Source of the DNA: Torreya grandis
Taxonomy: Eukaryota; Streptophyta; Pinopsida; Cupressales; Taxaceae
Direction: 5' to 3'
NCBI GenBank assembly: GCA_037957365.1
Contig: JARHVA010000666.1
Coordinates: 1,861,501-1,925,500, forward strand
DNA: 64,000 nt
Part shown: positions 55,971 to 64,000 of the stretch, piece by piece
How the letters are laid out: each line of letters opens with the position of its first letter
How positions within the stretch are numbered: the first letter of the stretch is position 1
The notes under the pieces: generated by a model
The model's database searches: none
What the model was told of the DNA's origin: nothing
The model's input: only the letters and a program-made list of their open reading frames with translations
Position numbers and translations under genes: made by a program

Positions 55971-57600
55971 CTTAATTTTTGTTCTGTGATAGTCAAAGTG
56001 TCAAAAAAATCCTATATGAGTGTGGTAGAGCTCTCAAGACAATGGGTACGTGGAAGAAGCTCGTCATTTCTATATACCTATCGGTACATGAAAGAGGTAT
56101 TAATGTATATGAAAGAGTCTGGTATTTGGTATTTAGACAATACTGAAAGGGGCTCGTCCAATCATTAGCACCTGCTTAGATGGAATTCCACATACGTGAG
56201 CATAACTTTTCTATATACTTGGAATTTCTACCTGTTAGGATTTACGCCTTTTGATTGAATCGAACGGGTAAATGGAAGGATGGCTATGAATGCATGTGCC
56301 TTATTTCTCTTCGACAATTTTATAGGGTAGATGCCTAGACGTTGTTGCGGTTATGTTATGCTATGTATGTTGTAACTCAAGCGCGATGACTTTACTTGTA
56401 AACGTGAGTCAAAGGCATTGCTTGCACTGAACACCATGAATGAGTTTAAAAACTCGTGATTTTGTGTGATTTTTACAATAAAGAAATTTACAATTACTTG
56501 CAATACAATATGAAAATGAAATTTACAAGACTTGTAGAAATGAAAATGCACTCTTTTGTTTTTGGGCTCTTTGGCCACTTTTAATATATTTATTTTTAAT
56601 GAGTTTTCTAGCTAAATTTAGCTAGTTACTACTAACTTTAGTGGATGTACTAAATTTAGGGGTATGACCAAAAACTTTTTCTTCCAAAATTTCTTTTGGG
56701 GAATTTGAACTTTTAACCTCTTCTTAGCTAAAACATTTAGCCACCAACTCGCCCATGCATCATTCCAAATACTTAGAGGACACAACTTATACATAAAGCT
56801 TAAAAATCTACTTTTAAAAGCAAAACCACTCCCTTTGGGCAATACCACGGGTTTGGAGTTAGGTGGTTTTGAGTAAAGTTGCAGCAAAGAAAGAGTTTTT
56901 AAGGCGGTTTTAAAGAAATTTGCAGCAAATAAATGATTTTGATAAGCGGATTTGAGATTTAAGATGGTGGTTTGGATCTTTTGTTTGTCAAATATTAAGC
57001 TTATAATCAAAATGATGATTGATAAACTTAAAAAATACATCCACCAACCTTTTTTTAATATTTGGAATAGTGCTATTTATCTCCTCTATGCTGATTTATC
57101 TCCCTTGATGCGCCACTTTTCCTCGTCTTGGCTGGCTGTAGCTTGTGTTTTGATACCGTATGCACTTCAACAAAGATTAAAATGCAAAAAGACACCAACA
57201 ACAAGCAGGAATTAGATGCCACTTTTCACTTTTCTTGAAAAACTTTTTGTTTCCGTCAGAAATTCTTTATTTTGAGGAAGGAAGACACCTCTGTTTACTT
57301 GCAGACTAAGATGCCAAGCTTGATAAAGCTTACGCTCCAGAGACTGATAACGGTCCAGGAAGGACAAAACAGCTTATATGCAAGTCAAAACATTTGAGAG
57401 GCAATTTAAAATGCCTTACAGGCACACCTCACAGCAGATGTATGCCTCATATATATAATGCTGGGTATTTTTCAAAGGCTGAAAGCTTTTCACGTCTTTT
57501 ATTATCATGCTTCGGCTTCTCAGCAATTATGACTCTCCAGGATGCTTCAAATCAGTGTAGAAGTAGTCGGGCTTCTCTTCACAGGTTCAAGATCTCTTAG
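55971..57600 (-). other. Copia gag start and leader, partly unrecognised
   Basis: Just right of the knuckle the minus strand shows EQKLSFEKLVNMLQQEESFS near 55925-55990, a typical copia gag end. From about 56170 to 57600 I recognise nothing: either gag too decayed to read or a foreign insertion. Confidence 0.5.
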
Positions 57601-57613
57601 GAGCTCTGATACC
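57600..57613 (-). other. Copia primer binding site (initiator Met tRNA)
   Basis: Minus-strand TGGTATCAGAGCTC exactly matches the initiator tRNA-Met complement for its first 12 bases; five bases separate it from the LTR. Confidence 0.9.
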
Positions 57614-57618
57614 AGATC

Positions 57619-57832
57619 TCGAGGAATAATAAAAATGTATCTATTCCAATAACAAAAACATTACAGAACTTCATAATTAAAGATATTGAGATTTGCTAAC
57701 CCAAAATAATCTACCTAAGATAACCTATAGTGAGTAATAATAATTTACCCACGTACAAACTAAATACAATCTACTATGAGAATAAAAGATTACTCATTTA
57801 TTTGACTATGGCGAATTAATCACCCCAATATT
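57619..57832 (-). repeat. 5' LTR of the copia element, TATA region deleted
   Basis: 214 bp, matching both ends of 52174-52492 but lacking about 105 internal bases that include the TATA match. Followed by CCTTC. Confidence 0.85.
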
Positions 57833-57837
57833 CCTTC

Positions 57838-57985
57838 TGTCAGAGATTTTCTTGGGATCAAGTATCATTCTTTTGACCCCATTATCAAGGTTAGCTCTAG
57901 CTAAGTTTACCACATCTCTAGCACATTATAGCATCCTCTTATCCAAATTATCATGCAAGGGATGTGGACAGCGGGGGTGTACATT
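57838..57985 (-). pseudogene. Gypsy-C gag remnant (part beyond the copia insertion)
   Basis: The minus strand reads HPLHDNLDKRML, then ARANLDNGVKRMILDPKKIS up to the copia target site; the frame continues on the other side at 52168. No further gypsy sequence is seen to the right, where an AT-rich stretch begins. Confidence 0.5.
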
Positions 57986-59905
57986 CTATTTTTTTTTTTA
58001 AATAAGTAGTTTTTAAAAATATAAATCAGGCTATTAAAATTTTTAGATTTTTTTTAAGTTTAGAGTTTTTATTATAAACCGACTCTTCAAGTTTATATTT
58101 TTATGAAATATATTATTTAAATTTTTTAGAAATAGCTAATAGTTTATAAGTAAATATTATAGGTACTAATATTAATTGAGTACTATAATTATTACAATAT
58201 AAACAGTTAACAGTTAATTTTAGTTATTTTATATCTATTTTGTTTCTTATTTTTAAATTTTGTATTAATTTAAATTTATATATTATAAATATTTATACTT
58301 CTTGAACTTAAAAACTGAATGTTATCAAATTCATTGGAAGAACGAATCTTTTTGAAATATTATGGTGGACACAAATTTGAACCAGGCAACATATGTTATG
58401 AACAATGACAACAATACATGTAGTGACAAAACTCACTCTACAAGTGATAGCTTAATGGAGAATAAGAAAAGAATTCCCTCCTTCAATAACTTCAGTTTGT
58501 CTCTTGAATCTTGATTAGCCTCTTTCTGTCTTTTCACTTCTTTCCACTTGTCAATATCTGTCTCCTAGTTTATCGCTAAAGTGGTTCTTCGGGTTGATAT
58601 AAGTTAAGGCTAAGGTTACGTTTCATAGGTCACTGTTTTCCAGATTTTTACACCTTACATTGTGATATGTTTTGCTTGGTCAGTAACATTGATGAAGAAA
58701 TCAAACTAAAAATATTCTAGTTGTGTGGAAAAATGAGTTCATACTCACATCAACAAGAGACTGAGTTGTTACAGCAACTTTATTGGAAAAGAATTGGGTG
58801 GCTTTTGAAAGCCCTAGTGATAAAGAAAACATATCGCAGAGTTTGAGGAATCTTGTGTCTCCAAGCGGTTTATAGATTGAAGAAGCATTACATTAGAGTA
58901 TAAGTTGTGTTCCAGCAATGTAATATTGCAAACTAGTCTGATACAATGAAAAATTCTGATGATGATGTATTAATTCTGACTTGGATTAAGATATTGGTTC
59001 TGCTACATGGACATTATTTTGATCATGAACGCTTTAAATGCATTTCATATCAGTTCTGCTACATGGATATCATATTGATAACTAATGTCATTATTTTAAA
59101 TGCATGGTTTAAGTGTAAAAATTTGTGGTATAATCTAACACTCTTTTGTACTCTTAAAATCTGGAAACTATTAGATTTTATGGCTGAGGATAGTTTATCA
59201 GCATCTCTACACCATTCTCATAGCATTCGTCGTTTGCAAACAGTTTCTACCACAAAAAAACGAGGGTTTTTTTTCCGAAGAAATGAATCTTATGTTAATC
59301 TGGAGAAAAGATGAGATGCATCAGCTGAGCATTAGGATTACAAGGAAAATCTCTGCCTGCTTAGGCAAGGAAAGAAAGCCCCATGCCCCAATGGGCAAAG
59401 AATTCACATCCTTCCCAAACCACTTAAGCTTAGTTTGCACGATCAAGGCCCAATCATTCAACCCTATTGGACCGAACTGCATCATAGATGTATAAGAACT
59501 TGCAAATGTTTTCAGATGGTCCACTGTTTACTATGCAGTTCTAGTAGATTGCCTCTGGAATATTGTTACAAAATTAATTGCTCTGTAAAATGGCCCCAAC
59601 ATCTGCCTGCCTTCTTTAGTTCCATGGAAAAATGCTTTTGAAAGTAACTTCTGATAGACAAAACTCTCCCAATAAAATTATTTGCTGGGAATAAAATTCC
59701 TCAAATTTAAAAATAACTTGTAATTTTTGTATCAGGCATTGCCTATCCTTGCAGAAGGATCCTATTCGCATGCAGGTAATAGACATAAATTGTGACCACT
59801 GGTTGATAAGCACTGAATGTCTTTTGATATTCATTCTTTGATTTCAAGTCTTGTTTTATGGTTCCCAAAAATAAATTTAGTTACATTCTTCTATTTATGC
59901 AACCC
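57986..59905. other. Intron 1 distal part, AT-rich then unique-looking, no gene
   Basis: 57986-58340 is extremely AT-rich. Beyond it there is no motif-bearing frame; near 59000-59080 a short 56-base repeat shares TTCTGCTACATGGA. Frames at 58946-59641 have no family signature. Confidence 0.5.
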
Positions 59906-60369
59906 ATTTGTTAGAACAGCCATTCATATGTGACATTCCTTTGCGTCACAGGTTAGCAGTTTTTTAGAAAATGGCATGGACATGTTTATTTAGGAATTCC
60001 TTCTCACTTTCTAGCCTTATGCAGTTTTCTTCTGTTTTTTCTGCTTTTATGATTATGGCATAGATATGTTTATTCAGCAACCAATTGATATTTCTCACAT
60101 CTTTTATTGCATGCTTATTCAGGAATTTTCTTCTCACATTTGTTAGAACAGACATTCATATATGACATTCCTTTGCGCTATGAATAAGCAGTTTTTAGGA
60201 AAAAAGCACGGACATTTTTATTCAGGAAGTTCTCACTTTGTTAGCCTTATGCAGTTTTCCTCTGTTTTGTTTCTGCTTCGAGGATTATGGCATATATATG
60301 TTTATTCAGCAACTGGTCGACATTTCTCACATATTACAGAGCATGCTTCAATAGATTTTCTTAATTACA
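59906..60369. repeat. 232-bp diverged tandem duplication just before exon 2
   Basis: 59906-60137 and 60138-60369 both start ATTTGTTAGAACAG and share CATTCCTTTGCG, TAGCCTTATGCAGTTTTCC/T and ATATGTTTATTCAGCAAC in the same order, with many substitutions. It ends about 90 bases before the splice acceptor. Confidence 0.85.
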
Positions 60370-60458
60370 AGGACTTCTTGTCTGAGTTTTTGAACATTTG
60401 TCATTCAGTATTGTGGGTTGATAAATCAATTAATCTTTTATCTTTATATCTTTGACAG

Positions 60459-60671
60459 TGGAAGAAGGTTCTGTTCAGGCTGGAGCAATTAAATATTGAG
60501 CTTGATCGGTCAGACTTATGGGACAATCCAGTTAAGGCTGCACGACTTAGCCGTGAACATGGATCCTTAGCTGGAAAAGTGAAAGCTGTCAATGATATGG
60601 AGTTAGAACTCATTGAGCATATTGATATGTTGGAGCTTGCACATGAAGAAAATGATTTGGAACTACAAGCA
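60459..60671 (+). CDS. PRFB2: Organellar peptide chain release factor (RF2/PrfB type), exon 2
   Basis: Encodes 71 residues in phase with exon 1, from WKKVLFRLEQLNIELDRSDL through LSREHGSLAGKVKAV to ELIEHIDMLELAHEENDLEL. This is the first helix-rich part of the PCRF domain, with the SDLWDNP motif found across RF2/PrfB proteins (usually DLWDDP). Acceptor: pyrimidine-rich TATCTTTATATCTTTGACAG. Donor: GCA/GTGAGT at 60672, a strong match downstream of the cut though not upstream. The codon-recognition loop and the GGQ peptidyl-release motif would be in later exons outside the window, so activity cannot be judged. No stop, shift or unusual residue is seen, and the exon looks under selection compared with the decayed surroundings. 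Confidence 0.88.
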
Positions 60672-61817
60672 GTGAGTGCCACTTTCAGGTTAAGCTTGTT
60701 CTTGATTATGGATACGAACAGGTTAGTTGTAGGTGAAGTTGGTTAGGATATTGCAGGTTCTAGGATAGATGCTGTAAGTTTCTGGCATACAAGTTTACTA
60801 CTATTGTAATGCGTTTTGATGATAAAGAAAATGAAGATAAGGAAAAAGAAATAATAGGAAGGGAAAGGTTGTAAAACACCCTTATATATAACTACAGATA
60901 TGTTACATACTTGTCGCTTAAGTGTTAGTAATGCCAATGTGTTAAAACAGGCATTGAAACCCAGCAAAAAGGGGTTAGCATTGTCACACCCTGTAGAATC
61001 CCTTTTCCCGCAAGTCAGAAGAATTATGAGTTAAATAATTCCATCCTAGTGCATGTCCCCTATACACAAATATAACACCCTATCCCTGTCCCTTACCCCG
61101 TTTTAATCCATAATCCTAACTCTCCCAACCTAAATCATTCATTCAACCTGTTGCACCCATCAATTACACCCATCCTAGCACCTTAGCGATTTCCACAACC
61201 CGTTCTAGCTTTCTACCCAACTATCAATACACCCACTCTTCACCTCACAAATGTCAATGTTGAGGGGTCTTCCAGGCCCAGAGAAGACACAATATGTCCA
61301 TCCAAGGTGGGGATGTGTCCATCGAAATAGAAAAGGCATATGCTGAAAGGAAGATGTCCGTCTAGGGATTAGCAATAAAAATAGGGGCATCCGACGCTTG
61401 GATGGTCATGTCCAAGTGAATCAAAACGTTTGGGACAGCAGGTAGCCCATTTAAGACCCCATATGACCCGTCCTACTGAGCAGAACTGTTGAAGCAGAAT
61501 TAGGGGCTCTCCAAGGACGAACAATACCCAACAAAGATGAAAGACTCATCCAAGCACAATTGTGGATTGCCCAAACCCGATCTCAGCCTGTAATTTCAAT
61601 ACCCGCCCGTCCAAATAGCAAATCAGTCAAACAAAAATATCAGATCTGTCTAGAGAAAACACCAACCCGTCCAAACTAAACATTGTTCCATTGAAAAAGA
61701 AGAGAAATCAACTTCCAAACTGTCAAAGAGGAAAAATTTATGTTCCACCGAGACTCTTTTTTTTTTTTTTGCGGGGGGGGGGTGGTGGAAACACAAAAAC
61801 GCAAAAAGGGGGCACCT
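60672..61817. other. Intron 2 proximal part, unassigned
   Basis: From about 61240 to 61700 the motif GTCC(A/G)TCCAA/CCCGTCCAAA recurs irregularly, suggesting an unknown repeat or LTR; no frame with motifs. A T12 run and a G10 run lie at 61757-61783. Confidence 0.4.
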
Positions 61818-63048
61818 TGTAATGTCCCCAAATTGGGACAAAGGACCAAAACAAGGGTTTTTCACAAATCCTAACAATTTTGCAATTCTTTTCAGGTTTC
61901 CAAGATTTAAAATCAGCAAACCCTTTCTGGGAAGAATAATCCAAATTTTAATCAAACACACTCCAACGCAACCCCAGAATTGCTGAATATGAAGCTGAAA
62001 CAAAATGCCTCTTTTTGCAAGGTAGAAATGGCGATATGACTGAATATTACCCTTGCAATAATTCTGATTTTTGCTTGTCGGTACAACTACGTTTCCTTCA
62101 ATTTTGCCTTGTAACCCTTGCAAATACTCTCAAATAATTATGAAAAATTGTGGAAATAATTCAGAATGAAATACCCCCAATTTAGCCCCTCCAAAGGCCT
62201 TCAAAATCCTCCAATGTAAGTCGCCAATATTGGGAAAATAATATAATAAATTTCTAAATATTTTAAGGCATGGAATGGCCCTCAAACCCTGCAATTTATC
62301 CCACAAACAAATCGCCAAAGTTGGAATTAATTGATAAAAATACCTCTAAACCCTAGAAGATGGTTTTGAAGCAAAACAACCCTCTAAAGAGGGGTCTTAA
62401 CCCTCCAACTAATTCGTCACCTTAGGGATGGCTCCCAAAACCAACAAACAACCTCCACAAGCAAGTCATTCACCTCTTTGACTTGCAAAACACAAATCAC
62501 CAAGCTTCCAAGGTGCTCACCAATTTTTCAAACAAATTGGTGTTTCAAAACACTTTTTTAAGACCAATTGCATGCAACCATGCAAATTTGAAGCACAATT
62601 ACAGCTCTTGAATAGAGCTGCCCTCAATGAAGGAATGAAGGTTTTTGTCCCAAACTCTGGGTGCATTTGAAGGTTTTCGTCTTCAAGTCACTGCAAACAA
62701 GGTTGACATACTTGATCATCAATTCAATATCACAAAACGCATAACCCCTTCAAATGAACATCTCCTTTCCTTTTATACCCAACCTCCAAGTGGAGCGCCC
62801 AAAATTAGGAGGGAAAATGTCTTTTAAAAAAAAAATACAAAAGCCTCCTTATAAAATTCACTTTAGGCCTTAAGTGCCCATGACCCTAAAAAAGGCCTCA
62901 ACTGAAAATTAGATCATAAAGGGCTTTTCTATTAAATGCTCTTGAAGCTTTGAAATGTTCCCCTTTTTGCTTCTAATTTCCTTAGCCCTTGGGAAGGAAA
63001 AGGCTAAGAGTCTTCTCCCAAGGATAGTTCGAAAAAAGGGACATTATA
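61818..63048 (-). repeat. 3' LTR of Gypsy-D
   Basis: 1231 bp. Plus strand begins TGTAATGTCCCC and ends GGGACATTATA, near-perfect inverted ends. A TATA-like GGTATAAAAGG (minus strand) lies near 62772-62782. Related along most of its length to 14544-15720. Confidence 0.8.
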
Positions 63049-63061
63049 GTCCTCCCTTCCC
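63049..63061 (-). other. Gypsy-D polypurine tract
   Basis: Minus-strand GGGAAGGGAGGAC runs straight into the LTR start TATAATGTCCC. Confidence 0.75.
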
Positions 63062-64000
63062 AAACTTGTTTGCCCACAAGCAATTGTAAACTTAGGTGTT
63101 GAAGGATGGCTGCCCCTTCCCAAGCTGCATCTTTTAAAGGTAGATCTCTATCGAACCAGGGATTCTGTTATGGTTTGATTTCGGAGCCTTCTCTCACAAA
63201 CTTCAAGAATATTTTCTGGAATCAAAACCAACTTACCTTCATCATCAAGAGGTAGCAAGTCAATGGAAGATGTTATGTGTTTTCCAAGAGCCCTTTTTAG
63301 GCAAGAAACATGAAAAACATTATGAATCTTGCTTCCTTCCAGTAATTTCAGCTCATATGCCACCTTACCCACCCTTCTTTGAATCTTATATGGCCCATAG
63401 AAACGTGGCCTCAACTTTTTTGCTTCACTTTGTTTGAGGGAGGATTGTTTATAAGGCTGCAACCTCAAATAGACCATGTCTCCCACCTCAAATTGCCTCT
63501 CCACCCTATTCTGGTTCGCATAAAGCTTTTGCTGATTTGCGTTTGTTGCAAATTCTTTTTGAGCTAGTCCAAAATTTCAGAACTCTGCTGTACCAAATCA
63601 ACAGCCCCTGGCACCCTACTATCCTCCAAATTGAGATAAAAAAATGAAAGAGCTTCATATCCATATAAAGGTTTGAAGGGTGACATACCACTAGACATGT
63701 GGTAGGTAGTATTGTAGCAAAATTCTGCCATGTACAACCATCTATTCCACCCTGTTTGTTGTCTCGAAACATAGTTTCTTAGGCACCCTTCCACCCACTT
63801 ATTGACAATCTCAGTTTGTACATCCATTTGGGGGTGGTAAATAGTGCTTGGAAGCAATTCCATACCTATCAATTTGAAAGGCTCTTGCCAAAAATGGTTC
63901 ATAAACCGATTGTCCCTATAACTTATGATAGTTTTGGGCAATCCATGCAACTTGAATACCTCTTTGAAAAATATTTTTTGCTATATAAGGGGCATTGTAC
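63062..64000 (-). pseudogene. Gypsy-D integrase and chromodomain (partial)
   Basis: Frame 63564-63950: integrase core with DNRFMNHFWQEPFKLIGMEL and YHPQMDVQTEIVNKWVEGCL, the catalytic Glu kept, then CYNTTYHMSSGMSPFKPLYG. Frame 63148-63504: MERQFEVGDMVYLRLQPYKQ, RFYGPYKIQRRVGKVAYELK and KIHNVFHVSCLKRALGKHI, leading into a chromodomain. The chromodomain end (DLPLKDAAWEGAAILQHLSL) follows in another frame at about 63070-63160. At least two frameshifts (near 63160 and 63510-63560), so this copy is not functional as read. It is cut by the window edge. Confidence 0.85.

Larger units (their letters stand above)
52174..57832 (-). mobile_element. Ty1/copia retrotransposon, decayed, inserted in Gypsy-C gag
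   Basis: Perfect 5-bp flanks CCTTC (52169-52173 and 57833-57837). LTRs 52174-52492 (319 bp) and 57619-57832 (214 bp) enclose, on the minus strand, an initiator-Met primer site, gag, protease, integrase, RT and RNase H in the copia order, then a purine tract. LTR ends are AATATT...TCAA rather than TG...CA. The flanking Gypsy-C gag frame reads across the two sides. Confidence 0.9.
9535..60458 (+). other. Giant intron 1 of the release-factor gene (50,924 bp)
   Basis: Begins GTAATA after CAG and ends in a pyrimidine-rich tract plus TTTGACAG before TGGAAGAAGG. Both flanking exons are in phase 0 and join to continuous release-factor sequence (KKRMQ then WKKVLFRLE). Most of the intron, roughly 45 of 51 kb, is transposon-derived: 11214-14220, 14544-18068 and 19560-57985. 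No other host exon was recognised in it. Intron status is inferred from the protein match, not from transcripts. Confidence 0.8.
60672..64000 (+). other. Intron 2 of the release-factor gene (incomplete)
   Basis: Starts GTGAGT and continues past the window edge (at least 3.3 kb). It contains Gypsy-D from 61818. No further release-factor exon was recognised before 64000. Confidence 0.7.
61818..64000 (-). mobile_element. Gypsy-D: Ty3/gypsy retrotransposon, 3' part only
   Basis: The 3' LTR (61818-63048) is joined through a purine tract (63049-63061) to chromodomain, integrase C-terminus and integrase core remnants on the minus strand; the rest lies beyond the right edge. Frames are longer and less broken than in the other gypsy copies, so it seems younger. 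CACCT (61813-61817) would be its target duplication. Confidence 0.85.

Noticed and set aside
56351..57215. Frames between copia gag and its primer site as an extra gene
   Set aside because: Short, broken and without motifs; could be decayed gag leader.
7411..57613. tRNA genes suggested by TGGTATCAGAGC-like strings
   Set aside because: Each is a 12-14 base primer site next to an LTR; no cloverleaf sequence surrounds them.

Overview
The window looks like nuclear DNA of a seed plant with a very large, transposon-filled genome. A gymnosperm is the best guess from the 51-kb intron packed with old Ty3/gypsy, Ty1/copia, LINE and hAT copies, but the species cannot be read from the sequence. I see no tRNA, rRNA or CRISPR array.

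Only one host gene is convincing: a nuclear gene for an organellar class-I peptide chain release factor of the RF2/PrfB type, plus strand. Exon 1 is 9094-9534 (ATG, targeting-type N-terminus) and exon 2 is 60459-60671 (start of the PCRF domain). They are in phase and bounded by GT/AG, with a 50,924-bp intron between them. A second intron starts at 60672 and runs off the window, so the catalytic GGQ domain lies outside.

Upstream of the gene are the 3' end of an LTR element (1-1387) and a dead Ty3/gypsy copy (Gypsy-A, 2376-7773) with 348-bp LTRs, PBS, PPT and a near-TSD.

Intron 1, left part: a dead hAT (11214-14220) and a long LTR or LTR-bounded remnant (14544-18068). From about 19.6 kb to 58 kb it is one transposon nest. 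A gag-pro fragment (Gypsy-E) abuts Gypsy-B, a minus-strand Ty3/gypsy whose parts are spread over 20839-50217. Gypsy-B is split by: hAT-B (20960-29662, itself carrying an L1-type LINE) in its 3' LTR; hAT-C (32237-36034) in RNase H; a non-autonomous hAT-like carrier of PAT1 gene fragments (36656-44215) in RT; hAT-D (46056-48487) in gag; and a copia-like LTR fragment (to 49961) in gag. The PAT1 carrier is in turn split by a 6.07-kb LTR element (37236-43305) with perfect GTAAT target duplications. Its interior has no protease, RT or integrase, only one long decayed reading frame of unknown function; its LTRs are full of near-perfect palindromes. Further right, another gag-pro (Gypsy-C) is split by a copia element (52174-57832) with perfect CCTTC duplications.

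Intron 2 holds the 3' LTR and part of pol of a younger-looking Ty3/gypsy (Gypsy-D, 61818 to beyond the edge).

The strongest candidates for something undescribed are the LTR element with the unknown ORF and palindromic LTRs, the hAT-like carrier with two opposed PAT1 fragments, and the giant intron. Element names (Gypsy-A to -E, hAT-A to -D) are labels for this window only.
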